The notes under the pieces are model-generated. The model had not been told where the DNA came from. It made no database searches and worked only from the letters and a program-made list of their open reading frames with translations. DNA of 64,000 nt from G963663615 sp963663615 (GTDB lineage: Bacteria; Bacteroidota; Ignavibacteria; Ignavibacteriales; Melioribacteraceae), in the NCBI GenBank assembly GCA_963663615.1, contig OY760517.1:2480001-2544000 (forward strand), written 5' to 3'. This document shows positions 37,021 through 45,745 of the stretch, in pieces. The stretch's first letter is position 1, and each line of letters begins with the position of its first letter. The position numbers were made by a program, and so were the translations under genes.

Positions 37021-37525
37021 ATTCTACCTCTTCGGATTTCCAGTTAAACTTCCTAAAAATATTTCTTTCCAATTTATCTATATAAAAAATAAGGGGCTTA
37101 TTTTCAACAGGATGCTTTAATTCCTTGTTTAATTCTATTAAAGGATATAAAACAAAATCTCGATTAAGCATATCTTTATGTGGTATTGTAATTATATCGT
37201 TTGATATAACTTTATCCCCATAAAGAATTATATCAATATCAATTTCACGAGGTCCCCATCTAAACGACTCCTGCCTGCCGGTTCTTTTTTCAATTTCCTT
37301 TATACTATTGAAAATTGAAACCGCATCAAGATCGGTTTTAACCAATATTGCCGTATTAAGAAAATTGCCTTGATCCTTGTACCCATACGCCCCGGATTCA
37401 TATAAAGATGCTCGGCTTATAACATTACAACCTGATAAGCTCTCAATTTGTTCAATTGCACTATTCAGATAAGTTATTCTGTCGCCTTTATTTGACCCAA
37501 GACCCAGGTAAACATTATTCACCAT
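37013..37525 (-). CDS. folK: HPPK (6-hydroxymethyl-dihydropterin pyrophosphokinase)
   Basis: 170 aa from the ATG at 37525; the frame extends to 37558, but VNNVYLGLGSNKGDR fits the family N-terminus. Other motifs: GNFLNTAILVKTDL, EKRTGRQESFRWGPREIDID (the RWGPREIDIDI ATP/Mg signature) and IPHKDMLNRDFVLYPL. It transfers pyrophosphate to 6-hydroxymethyl-dihydropterin in folate synthesis. It overlaps folB by 11 nt, the usual order folB-folK. Confidence 0.95.
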   Translation of the reverse strand: MVNNVYLGLGSNKGDRITYLNSAIEQIESLSGCNVISRASLYESGAYGYKDQGNFLNTAILVKTDLDAVSIFNSIKEIEKRTGRQESFRWGPREIDIDIILYGDKVISNDIITIPHKDMLNRDFVLYPLIELNKELKHPVENKPLIFYIDKLERNIFRKFNWKSEEVEFV

Positions 37526-37883
37526 TTTCTTTAATAACCTCGGCTTCAACATAATCAATTACTCCGCCAATGGGTACTGAATTTTTTCTTACCCTTACAC
37601 ATATTTTTGTAACCGTTGGGTACTCGGCAAGAATACCATCAGCAATAATTGTAGCAATTGTTTCTATAAGATAATACTTTTTTTCGTGTACAATTTTGTT
37701 GATGTATTTGTAAACTTCCTGATAATTTATTGTGTTGTGCAAATCATCATTTTCAGCGGCTTTTGAAAAATCCGTATATAGATCAACATCAGCCTCAAAC
37801 TTTCCGCCAATATTTTGTTCCTCAGCCATTGCTCCGTGATATGCGTAGAAGGTTGCATTTTTAATTCTTATAATATTTTTCAT
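37515..37883 (-). CDS. folB: Dihydroneopterin aldolase
   Basis: 122 aa. The N-terminal strand IRIKNATFYAYHGAMAEEQN carries the family YHG motif, followed by GGKFEADVDLYTDF, DLHNTINYQEVYKYI (substrate pocket Tyr) and YYLIETIATIIADGIL with the conserved Glu. VRVRKNSVPIGG includes the catalytic Lys. It converts dihydroneopterin to 6-hydroxymethyl-dihydropterin, feeding FolK, which is encoded immediately downstream. Confidence 0.95.
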   Translation of the reverse strand: MKNIIRIKNATFYAYHGAMAEEQNIGGKFEADVDLYTDFSKAAENDDLHNTINYQEVYKYINKIVHEKKYYLIETIATIIADGILAEYPTVTKICVRVRKNSVPIGGVIDYVEAEVIKENGE

Positions 37884-38032
37884 GTGCTAATTAAACCAAA
37901 CTTTTATGTATAGTATTTTTTTACCCTGGAATATTCGTTGTTAACATCCTGGTTGCCCCCCAGAGCAAACATATAAGCATGTAACCTGATGCTATTTTAA
38001 TATTTTCGTGCTTATTGGTAGTATCAACCAAA

Positions 38033-38797
38033 TCAATCTTCCTTATGTAACATAATAAAGCCCAAAGCCCTGCCCGAATTTATACCATCCCTTCTGTACG
38101 AATGCAGTAAATCCTTTTCGGCAAAACTACATACATCCGAATAATCTATATTTTCTAATTTAACACCGCTATTAATTAGCATATCAATGTTACAGAAGGC
38201 AATATCCATATAAAGCGAATTATCTTGCTTTACAATATATTTATCATCGAATTGTGAGGCAACTTCCTCACCAACCTCGTAATTCTTTGCTGATATACAT
38301 GGTGAAACCCATGCTGCCAAATTTCCGGGAATTGTGTTAAACTCTTTTTCCATCCTCTGTACAGTTTTTGAAACTATTTGCTTTTTTGTACCACGCCATC
38401 CGCTATGTATGGCTGCAATTGCCCTATTCACAAAATCATACAAAAACACCAGTGTACAATCAGCTGAAACTGCGAAAAGTGGTATGTTGGGTAGATTTGT
38501 AATCATGGCATCACTTTCACCGCAATATCCCGGTTGCTTTATAGTAGTAATTATATCGCTATGAATCTGGTATTGAAATGCTGCCCTGTTAGAACTAATA
38601 TTAAAAAGACTAAAAAACTGTTTCCGGTTTTCATTAACAGCTTCTTCATTATCCTTAACATTGTAGGAAAGATTAAATCCATACGGACTGGTTCTGTTCA
38701 AACCTTTTTTTGTACTAAAGGCTGATGTAATATCCGGATACTTATTCAACAGTTCCGACTCTATGTAGGTTATTTCGTTTTTCTCTTTTACGATCAT
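38033..38797 (-). CDS. pgeF: PgeF/YfiH family multicopper-like purine nucleoside phosphorylase
   Basis: 254 aa. The active-site residues of the DUF152 fold are visible: His in QYQIHSDIIT, Cys in AVSADCTLVFL, and His in AAIHSGWRGT. PgeF (YfiH) has been described both as a laccase-type/purine nucleoside phosphorylase and as a peptidoglycan editing factor. Function here follows the family. The 235-nt neighbourhood has no partner: 150 nt separate it from folB and it is divergent from the AI-2E family gene. Confidence 0.9.
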   Translation of the reverse strand: MIVKEKNEITYIESELLNKYPDITSAFSTKKGLNRTSPYGFNLSYNVKDNEEAVNENRKQFFSLFNISSNRAAFQYQIHSDIITTIKQPGYCGESDAMITNLPNIPLFAVSADCTLVFLYDFVNRAIAAIHSGWRGTKKQIVSKTVQRMEKEFNTIPGNLAAWVSPCISAKNYEVGEEVASQFDDKYIVKQDNSLYMDIAFCNIDMLINSGVKLENIDYSDVCSFAEKDLLHSYRRDGINSGRALGFIMLHKED

Positions 38798-38984
38798 GTT
38801 AGCCGAGCAAATTTTAACTTGTTAAGTTATATATAACACAATATTATTCCAATAAATAAATTTGGTTGTTCATTTTATTTTCAATATAGGGTTTCATTTA
38901 AATTATAAGTTAATCCCTATTTTTAACTGGAATAATAAAAAAGAATATATATATTAAATAACCTAAATTATCGTTTCTCAACCT

Positions 38985-40052
38985 ATGGGAAGTTCTGCCG
39001 TGAATGAAAACACATTTAAACTGATAACAAAGATTTTGGGTATTACAACAGGTATTGCTTTACTTCTATACATCGGATACTTATTTCTTGATGTAATTAT
39101 AATATTGGTGATTTCCCTGCTTGTTGCACTTATTTTTAATCCACTTGTATCAATTATGGAGAAGAATGGAATCAGCAGACTCTTGGCAGTTTTAGTTGTA
39201 TTTATTCTTGCGGGTTTTGCCATAATATTTGGTTTTTCAGTGGTTATTCCGAAAATTATTTCTCAAATGAATGCAATTGCTGAGAACCTTAATCAGGAAA
39301 CAATTTCCCATATATTCCAGCAGGTTGAAGACGAACTTAAAGCTTACATGCCTTTCCTTGAGGGAACCGACCTTGCACAGGAACTTTCAAAATTGCTTTC
39401 TAACTTTATGCTGGAAACTGTGCATAACATGAGTAATATTGTTTCCAGTATTGTTTCCGTTATGGCTATTACGGTAATAGTTCCGTTTATGACCTTCTTC
39501 CTCCTTAAGGATAAAAATACTCTCATTAAGGGTATAATTGATATTATGCCTAATAAATATTTTGAAGTTTCCTACTCTGTAATTGCAAAAATGAGTGAAC
39601 AACTTGGTAAATTCGTGAGAGCCTGGATTATAGATGCTACTTTTGTAGGTGCTTCCGCTGCAATATTATTTACAATACTTGGTATTGATAACTCAATAAC
39701 AATTGGTGTAGTTGCCGGTATAGGTCACCTTATACCTTATTTTGGTCCCCTTATTGGAGGTGTACCGGCTATAATTATTTCTGTTGTGCAGTTTGGCGAT
39801 TTTTCGATGCTACCATACATAATACTTGTTTTAGCAATTATATACACTTTCGATAACGGTTATGTTCAGCCAAATGCATTTGCACATGGTACGGATATTC
39901 ACCCCTTAATGATAATTATTCTTATTTTAATGGGTAGCAAGCTGATGGGTATTCTTGGTATGCTACTTGCCGTTCCGGCTGCAACGGTTATTAAAACTGC
40001 TGCTAGTGAAATATATTACGGATACAAATATTACAAAATTATTAAAGCTTAG
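38985..40052 (+). CDS. AI-2E family (PerM-type) transporter
   Basis: 355 aa, about eight membrane helices arranged as in the family: LISLLVALIFNPLVSIM near the N-terminus, a long soluble loop (85-140), VPFMTFFLLKDKNTLIKGI, and the C-terminal LIPYFGPLIGGVPAIII and DNGYVQPNAFAHGTDIHPL. Members were named for AI-2 export, but some are sodium/proton antiporters; the substrate is uncertain. The start at 38985 lacks a clear ribosome-binding site. Confidence 0.88.
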   Translation: MGSSAVNENTFKLITKILGITTGIALLLYIGYLFLDVIIILVISLLVALIFNPLVSIMEKNGISRLLAVLVVFILAGFAIIFGFSVVIPKIISQMNAIAENLNQETISHIFQQVEDELKAYMPFLEGTDLAQELSKLLSNFMLETVHNMSNIVSSIVSVMAITVIVPFMTFFLLKDKNTLIKGIIDIMPNKYFEVSYSVIAKMSEQLGKFVRAWIIDATFVGASAAILFTILGIDNSITIGVVAGIGHLIPYFGPLIGGVPAIIISVVQFGDFSMLPYIILVLAIIYTFDNGYVQPNAFAHGTDIHPLMIIILILMGSKLMGILGMLLAVPAATVIKTAASEIYYGYKYYKIIKA

Positions 40053-40387
40053 TAAATTGAAACACCTGCTTCTCTACTTGTTTACAGCTTTGTTATTTCT
40101 GATTGATTATATTTGTTGGTTTGTTGTCGTAATCAAGAATTATATTTTTAGCCGTGTTAGGTTAAAATTAACAGAACAGATTCAAACCAACCAATATTTT
40201 ATTAACTTCATTAAAGTAAAATTCAACTCAACCGAAATAAATAGAAACAAACAGGTCACTAATAATTCTGTTTATCTGAATCCTTATATATATTATACTG
40301 TTAGAATAATTAGTTTTTCTTTGGATTATGAAAAACCAAACAGTTTCAGTAAATTAAATCGTTTTGTGATAATTCCGGAAAATTGAG

Positions 40388-42292
40388 TTGAAATTAAGGT
40401 TAATCGGACTATTATTATTTATTCTTTCTACCTCAACGGTTTTTGGTCAGGCAACCGGTGATAGCCTGAGCTTTGTTCTCTCCAACTATTCGGATAACGC
40501 TCTATTTAATTATTTTGACAAGCAGCTTAATACTTACCATCTTAGCAATAGATTTGAATACTCTCAGAACTTTGGCAAGTTTAATGTTGGAATAAAAGAA
40601 CGATTCAATTCTGCCGTTATTAAATCCAGGACTCTCAATATTCGTGACGAAATAAATCTTTCAATGATTACAGAATACAATTATATAAACTCATTAAAGT
40701 TTGGTTTCCTGACTACCTCGGATATATTTACTGACGACAGATCGCTTGCACTAAACGAAAGTACGCAAAACCTGATTACAGTTTACTCCAAATATTCGCC
40801 TATGAAAACGTTAAAAATAATACCATTTGCTGGTTTTATTGAGAACAAACAAATAGGTACAACTAATAGTGGCTTTATATACGGAGGTGAAGCTCTTCTT
40901 GATGATCTGAAAGGCGATATATTTAGCATTTACTCCTCATTCAAATTTCAGAATGAAGATATTTCTCCACGCAAAAATATGCTTAGATACTTCAATGTAA
41001 GAATTGAAAATGATTTAGATCAAACTTTCTCGAACCTGTTTACCGGTGGTTACTCGGAAAAAAAACGCGACTTTTATTTTGAAGCCGATTCGCTAACCGA
41101 AAACTATTTTGAGGTAACCAAGAATATACAAAGCAGAACCGAAAACAATTACTATCTTCAGAATAATATTGTGTACAGTGCTCCTGGTTCTAACCTTGCA
41201 TTTGATATTACCGGTACTATAAACTTCAGGAAAGTTGAGCGTGAAACCAGATATAAGAATCAATACACTGTTAACCAGGTTAATTTTGATTCAAATATTG
41301 AGGAATTCAGGTACGAACTGGAAGCTAATGCCACCTATATAACCAAACCGCTTAAACTAATTTTTCGCTCCTCAATTGGCGAACGCGAGGAATTGCACGA
41401 TATAGAACGTCTTGATGGAATAAACGACATTATTTTTGAAGACAGGCAGAACCTTGAAAAGAAGAAGAATAACAGATCGCAAGTATTAATGGCTTCAATA
41501 ACCGGAACTGCGGAGATAAGCCGTAAAGACCAAATTGGATTTAGTCTATTTCAGAGGAAACTTTCCTACAATACTCCCAGTGATGAAAATTTTGACGACA
41601 GGGATGAGCTACTCTCAATAATGCGCTTAAGTTATAATAGAAAGATTACACCATATTTTAACTGGTTTATGAATCTTGAAGGCAGTTTTAATCATCTGGT
41701 ATATATATTCTCGGAAAGAAGTGCCAACAACAGTAAGCGAAGAACACTTAAACTTTCCTCGGGTGGAAGATACAATACAGAAAAAGTGTCGTCACTAAAC
41801 GAAGCTATTGTTTCAGCAAATTATACTACATACGATTTTGAGGAACTAAGACCCAATTTAAAGAGTTTTAGTTTTAGACAGTTTACTGTAAGAGATTCAA
41901 GCTATATTGATATTTACAATAAAACCGGAATGTTAATTGAAGGCTATATTAAACTTTCCGAGCAGGGTGATTTTTACTGGAATAATTTTAGCAGCACACC
42001 TCAAAGGTATATTGAGGAGTTGTATTTTGAGCCAAAACTGGTTAAAACATACAACAATATTTCTTTCAGTTCTGGTTTGCGAATATTCCGCTTATTCACA
42101 TTCAAGCATATTGATAACGAAACAAGGGAACTTGATACTAAGTACAGTAGTATAGGTCCTGTAGCTGATATTTCGGTAATGTTAAGTTCACTACGACTTA
42201 AAATATATGGTTGGTACGAGTTTATAAATACCGAAGCCGGTAAAGAACTTGAAAATGTAAATTTAATAATGCGTCTTAACTGGATATTATAG
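40388..42292 (+). CDS. Outer-membrane beta-barrel-like protein, unknown
   Basis: 634 aa. The signal peptide (LRLIGLLLFILSTSTVFGQ) is followed by long alternating amphipathic strands with many aromatic residues, ending in a strand with terminal Leu (NVNLIMRLNWIL), the pattern of large outer-membrane barrels. No family was recognised. The start codon is TTG at 40388. It is followed 55 nt later by the anti-sigma-type gene on the same strand, with no evident functional link. Confidence 0.75.
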   Translation: MKLRLIGLLLFILSTSTVFGQATGDSLSFVLSNYSDNALFNYFDKQLNTYHLSNRFEYSQNFGKFNVGIKERFNSAVIKSRTLNIRDEINLSMITEYNYINSLKFGFLTTSDIFTDDRSLALNESTQNLITVYSKYSPMKTLKIIPFAGFIENKQIGTTNSGFIYGGEALLDDLKGDIFSIYSSFKFQNEDISPRKNMLRYFNVRIENDLDQTFSNLFTGGYSEKKRDFYFEADSLTENYFEVTKNIQSRTENNYYLQNNIVYSAPGSNLAFDITGTINFRKVERETRYKNQYTVNQVNFDSNIEEFRYELEANATYITKPLKLIFRSSIGEREELHDIERLDGINDIIFEDRQNLEKKKNNRSQVLMASITGTAEISRKDQIGFSLFQRKLSYNTPSDENFDDRDELLSIMRLSYNRKITPYFNWFMNLEGSFNHLVYIFSERSANNSKRRTLKLSSGGRYNTEKVSSLNEAIVSANYTTYDFEELRPNLKSFSFRQFTVRDSSYIDIYNKTGMLIEGYIKLSEQGDFYWNNFSSTPQRYIEELYFEPKLVKTYNNISFSSGLRIFRLFTFKHIDNETRELDTKYSSIGPVADISVMLSSLRLKIYGWYEFINTEAGKELENVNLIMRLNWIL

Positions 42293-42347
42293 GTATAATA
42301 TAATTATTTTGTGATATCAAAAATATGAGAAATTTTATTTCGGAGAT

Positions 42348-42761
42348 ATGGTGGCAGCAGAAACATACACAATGGAAATAGCAAGTAACCCGGAATTACT
42401 ACCGGAAGTTGAAAACTTTCTGGTTGATAAATTAAAGAAATTTAACGTTGATGAAGATAAATCCACTTTACTTACCCTTTCAGTTGCTGAAGCAGCTGCT
42501 AACTGTATAATCCACGGTAATAAAACTGACAACAGTAAATCGGTAAAAATATCTATTGTTATTGATGAAACTGCTGTAGAAGTTTCCCTGAAAGACCAGG
42601 GAGATGGTTTTAAGCCAGACGAAGTACCCGATCCTACTCATCCTGATAATATCCTGAAAGATCACGGACGTGGTATTCATATTATGAAATCATATTTGTC
42701 GGAGTTAAAGTATAACTTTACTGCAGACGGAACAGAAACAATTTTGCGATTGGAGCTGTAA
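42348..42761 (+). CDS. Anti-sigma-regulatory-type histidine kinase-like ATPase (RsbW/SpoIIAB family)
   Basis: 137 aa, one HATPase domain. N box LLTLSVAEAAANCIIHGN near residue 43, G1-type box LKDQGDGF near 83 and the G2 loop KDHGRGIHIMKSYL near 104 are intact. Stand-alone kinases of this size act as anti-sigma factors or phosphorylate STAS-domain antagonists in partner-switching systems. No STAS, sigma factor or PP2C phosphatase gene is next to it, so its partner lies elsewhere. mdh is 56 nt downstream. Confidence 0.88.
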   Translation: MVAAETYTMEIASNPELLPEVENFLVDKLKKFNVDEDKSTLLTLSVAEAAANCIIHGNKTDNSKSVKISIVIDETAVEVSLKDQGDGFKPDEVPDPTHPDNILKDHGRGIHIMKSYLSELKYNFTADGTETILRLEL

Positions 42762-42817
42762 CAAGCCATTCGACATAAATAGATTCAAACAAATTCATTT
42801 AATTATAGAGGTAATTT

Positions 42818-43783
42818 ATGACAAGAAAAAAAATTGCTCTTATTGGCGGTGGTCAAATAGGAGGAGTTTTAGCTCAGCTTATTGCCCAAAAAGGTTTGGG
42901 TGATGTTATTCTATTCGACATCGTTGAAGATTTGCCACAGGGCAAAACACTTGATATCGCTGAAGCTTCACGCGTTGATGGAAGTTCTGTAAACCTTTCG
43001 GGTACTAATACCTATACTGATATTAAAGATTCTGATGTTGTAATTATAACTGCGGGTTTACCTCGTAAACCTGGTATGAGCCGTGACGACCTACTAGCTA
43101 CAAACGCAAAAATAATGAAACAGGTTGCCGAAGGTGTTAGAGATAACGCTCCTAATGCTACAGTAATTATAATTTCCAATCCTCTTGATGCCATGGTAAC
43201 TCTTTTCAGAAAAGTATCAGGTTTTCCACATAACCGCGTTATGGGTCAGGCTGGCGTGCTGGATTCATCAAGATTTTCTTCATTTATAGCCTGGGAACTT
43301 GGTGTTTCTGTTAAAGATATTAACGCTATGGTTCTTGGCGGACATGGTGACACAATGGTACCACTTACAAGATATGCAAATGTTAACGGTGTACCGGTTG
43401 TTGAACTACTTGAAAGAAAATATGGAGATGCAGCAAAAGCTAAAGAAGTTATTGATGCTATGGTTGAAAGAACCAAAAAAGCTGGTGGCGAAGTAGTAAA
43501 ACTTCTTAAAACCGGTTCAGCATTTTACTCTCCGGCTGCCTCAGCAATTCAGATGGCTGAAGCAATTGTAAAAGATGAAAAACGAGTGCTTCCAACATGT
43601 GCCTACCTTGATGGTGAGTTTGGTGTTGATGGTTACTACGTTGGTGTGCCTGCTGTTTTAGGTGCAAACGGTGTTGAAAGAGTTCTTGAACTAAAGCTTA
43701 ACGAAGAAGAGCAAGCTCAGTTCGATAATTCAGTAAATGCTGTAAAAGGACTTGTAGCAGATATGGATCGCTTAGGTTTTTAA
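42818..43783 (+). CDS. mdh: Malate dehydrogenase (LDH-like type)
   Basis: 321 aa. NAD-binding GGGQIGGVLAQ is at the N-terminus, followed by VVIITAGLPRKPGMSRDDLL (with the substrate-specificity Arg) and ISNPLDAMV. MVLGGHGDTMVPL carries the catalytic His. This is the bacterial LDH-like MDH class (PRKPGMSR pattern). It oxidises malate to oxaloacetate in the TCA cycle. AGAGG lies upstream of the ATG, and a bidirectional terminator follows. Confidence 0.96.
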   Translation: MTRKKIALIGGGQIGGVLAQLIAQKGLGDVILFDIVEDLPQGKTLDIAEASRVDGSSVNLSGTNTYTDIKDSDVVIITAGLPRKPGMSRDDLLATNAKIMKQVAEGVRDNAPNATVIIISNPLDAMVTLFRKVSGFPHNRVMGQAGVLDSSRFSSFIAWELGVSVKDINAMVLGGHGDTMVPLTRYANVNGVPVVELLERKYGDAAKAKEVIDAMVERTKKAGGEVVKLLKTGSAFYSPAASAIQMAEAIVKDEKRVLPTCAYLDGEFGVDGYYVGVPAVLGANGVERVLELKLNEEEQAQFDNSVNAVKGLVADMDRLGF

Positions 43784-43790
43784 AACAAAA

Positions 43791-43821
43791 AATCCCGTAC
43801 CGACGATGTCAGTACGGGATT
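43791..43821. terminator. Bidirectional terminator between mdh and rpmA
   Basis: A perfect 10-bp stem (43791-43800 with 43812-43821) has an 11-nt loop. A-rich sequence lies before it and a T-containing AT-rich stretch after it. It sits between two convergent genes and can serve both. Confidence 0.88.
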
Positions 43822-43840
43822 AAAATTTATAAAACAGAAA

Positions 43841-44095
43841 TTATGCTACGTTAACATTAACAAATTTTCTGTCACCTTTCTTGGTTACAAACTCTACAGT
43901 ACCGTCAGCAGTAGCAAAAAGAGAATCATCACCAGCACGTTTTACATTAACACCCGGATGAAATTTAGTTCCTCTCTGTCTAACGATAATAGAACCAGCA
44001 CTAATAGTTTCGCCACCATAACATTTAACACCCAAAAACTGCGGGTTACTGTCTCTACCGTTCCTTGATGAACCTTGACCTTTCTTATGAGCCAT
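43841..44095 (-). CDS. rpmA: 50S ribosomal protein L27
   Basis: 84 aa. The N-terminus AHKKGQGSSRNGRDSNPQFL is the L27 hallmark reaching the peptidyl transferase centre. GGETISAGSIIVRQRGTKFH and GDDSLFATADG complete the family pattern. There is no N-terminal extension of the type removed by Prp in Firmicutes. It follows rplU by 15 nt, the standard rplU-rpmA pair. Confidence 0.98.
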   Translation of the reverse strand: MAHKKGQGSSRNGRDSNPQFLGVKCYGGETISAGSIIVRQRGTKFHPGVNVKRAGDDSLFATADGTVEFVTKKGDRKFVNVNVA

Positions 44096-44110
44096 TATAA
44101 ATCTCCTTTA

Positions 44111-44419
44111 TTAACCTATTGCGGTAACTTCAATTTTGGTTAAAAACTGTCTGTGTCCGTTTTTCTTTTTATAAGATTTTCTTCTTTTTTTCTTGAACAC
44201 AATTACTTTATCATCTTTAAGGTGTTCTAAAACTTTTGCACGAACTTTAACACCTTCAACTACCGGGGTACCAATCTTGGTACCTTCATCGTCACTAACC
44301 AATAAAACCTTGTCAAATTCAAGTTCTTTATTTACATCTTCTTGTAATCTTGGTACGAAGTATGTATTGTTTGCCGAAACCTTGAACTGCTGTCCTGCGA
44401 TATCCACAACTGCCAGCAT
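44111..44419 (-). CDS. rplU: 50S ribosomal protein L21
   Basis: 102 aa from the ATG at 44419, which has GGAGG just upstream; the frame extends upstream to 44443 but that would bury this site. Family features: VDIAGQQFKVSANNTYFVPR, VVEGVKVRAKVLEHLKDDKV and the basic KKKRRKSYKKKNGHRQ stretch. It binds 23S rRNA. Transcription very probably starts at the consensus promoter 44452-44483. Confidence 0.97.
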   Translation of the reverse strand: MLAVVDIAGQQFKVSANNTYFVPRLQEDVNKELEFDKVLLVSDDEGTKIGTPVVEGVKVRAKVLEHLKDDKVIVFKKKRRKSYKKKNGHRQFLTKIEVTAIG

Positions 44420-44451
44420 CAATCCTCCAAATTTCAATTCCATAAGACTTA

Positions 44452-44483
44452 CAAAAGTAATATTTTTTATCTCTTAAGTCAAA
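44452..44483 (-). promoter_or_regulatory. Bacteroidota-type promoter of rplU-rpmA
   Basis: On the minus strand TTTG (44483-44480), 20 nt, then TACTTTTG (44459-44452). This is an exact match to the TTTG / TAnnTTTG consensus. The predicted start of transcription is near 44445, giving a leader of about 25 nt that contains the GGAGG site. Confidence 0.75.
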
Positions 44484-44791
44484 TGTATTTGTTAACAAAC
44501 TATTACTTTATGTTTTTTTGACCAAAATAATTTTTTGTTATTTTTGAATTTGTACTCAAAAAAGGATTTATTATATTTTTTCTAATTTTTTCTATTGACT
44601 TTAAATAAGAGATCAATATATTTACAATTAGAAATTATGTTATTTACATAATGATTTAAGAAACGAAAAAAAATACTTGAATAAATATTATAAAAGTTTT
44701 ACATTTAAGTAGTTAAAAGTTTCCCTCCTTTAACAAACTATCCAGCTGCTGAGGTTCGCCCTCTACCTCAGCAGCTTACCTCCTAAAACAA
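44484..44791. other. AT-rich intergenic region upstream of rplU
   Basis: It is very AT-rich and has no open reading frame of more than a few codons after any ATG. Its only clear structure is the 11-bp hairpin at 44744-44776, close to the end of the radical SAM gene. Confidence 0.6.
44744..44776 (-). terminator. Hairpin after the radical SAM/SPASM gene
   Basis: A perfect 11-bp GC-rich stem (44744-44754 with 44766-44776) has an 11-nt loop and lies 15 nt past the stop codon. No T-run follows on the minus strand. Ribosome-binding-site-like AGGAGG sequences flank it on both sides of the stem but no start codon follows. Confidence 0.5.
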
Positions 44792-45625
44792 TCACAACTT
44801 ACTTCTCAAACTTTTCATCAATAACTCCTTATCATAATAATTTAGTGGACATCCGCATACATTCCTTTGGCATATCTCTAAATTTTTCTCGAAGTTTATC
44901 TCTTCATAAATATTACCCAGTCGCTCCTTTATATTAAAGCATTTATGTATTTCCCCATTTGAATATACCACAGCTGCACTGTAGCCAGCGTTACATATTT
45001 CACCCTTTGGTGAGTAGGAATCAATATCATCATAATCCAGATTAAACGCAGCTATTTCCCCTTCAGTATATTTTTCAGGATACCCTTTGCTTTTGTAACC
45101 ACCTACATAAGGAGCAAATTTTGTTTTAATACCATTAGTCAATGCATACTCCAATATTTCGTCAACACTACTAACATATTTAGGGTAAGCAATTGCTTCG
45201 GTATAAATGTTGAAGCCCTTCTCTTCAATTAACCTGTAATTTTCCGCAAACCTGCCTAGCATACCTCGTTTTTTAAATTCGTGGTAATGGTAAGATGCAT
45301 GCACAAATAATGTTTTATCAGGGTCAACTTTCTCTGAAAATTCCTGCACACGTTTGTTAAGCAAACTGGTGTTTAGCGAAATTATATGCCCGTTTACCTG
45401 AAGTGCCTCGATAGCTTCAATTATATTTGGTACAAGTAAAGGTTCACCACCGGTAAAACCTATCCTGAATATCTTTCCTGTTTTTAACAATGTTTTTAAC
45501 AAGGCATCAATATCCAGTTCGATTGGTGTAAATTTTTTCTTTGATTCGGGATTAAAACAATATTCGCAGTCCAAAGCACAAAATCTTGTTACATCCCATT
45601 GCAGCCAGTAATCGTAAGTAATCAT
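44792..45625 (-). CDS. Radical SAM/SPASM-domain protein, substrate unknown
   Basis: 277 aa from the ATG at 45625. The Cx3Cx2C cluster motif CALDCEYC lies near residue 14, followed by FTGGEPLL for SAM binding. The C-terminal SPASM region (ICNAGYSAAVVYSNGEIHKC, later CQRNVCGC) should bind one or two further Fe-S clusters. Such proteins often modify peptides or activate enzymes. No small precursor peptide gene was found within the flanking intergenic DNA. It is divergent from aspA-hydF, but it is not HydE or HydG by length and motif. Confidence 0.88.
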   Translation of the reverse strand: MITYDYWLQWDVTRFCALDCEYCFNPESKKKFTPIELDIDALLKTLLKTGKIFRIGFTGGEPLLVPNIIEAIEALQVNGHIISLNTSLLNKRVQEFSEKVDPDKTLFVHASYHYHEFKKRGMLGRFAENYRLIEEKGFNIYTEAIAYPKYVSSVDEILEYALTNGIKTKFAPYVGGYKSKGYPEKYTEGEIAAFNLDYDDIDSYSPKGEICNAGYSAAVVYSNGEIHKCFNIKERLGNIYEEINFEKNLEICQRNVCGCPLNYYDKELLMKSLRSKL

Positions 45626-45745
45626 TTTATTTTTTATCTTAAAAATAATTATAAATACATTCATTCGGATATTCTTTTTTACCACAACAAAACAAAAAGT
45701 ACAATTTAATTTTTTGTATTTTTGTCGTTAAAAATTGGAATACTA

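Noticed and set aside
40057..40386. Open frame of 109 codons (TTG start) between the AI-2E family gene and the barrel protein gene
   Set aside because: It has a hydrophobic start, but there is no ribosome-binding site and no ATG, its composition follows the AT-rich background, and no family is recognisable. It remains possible but is not supported.
44792..45625. Radical SAM gene considered as hydE or hydG because hydF is nearby
   Set aside because: It is too short, carries a SPASM domain and lacks the features of HydE or HydG.
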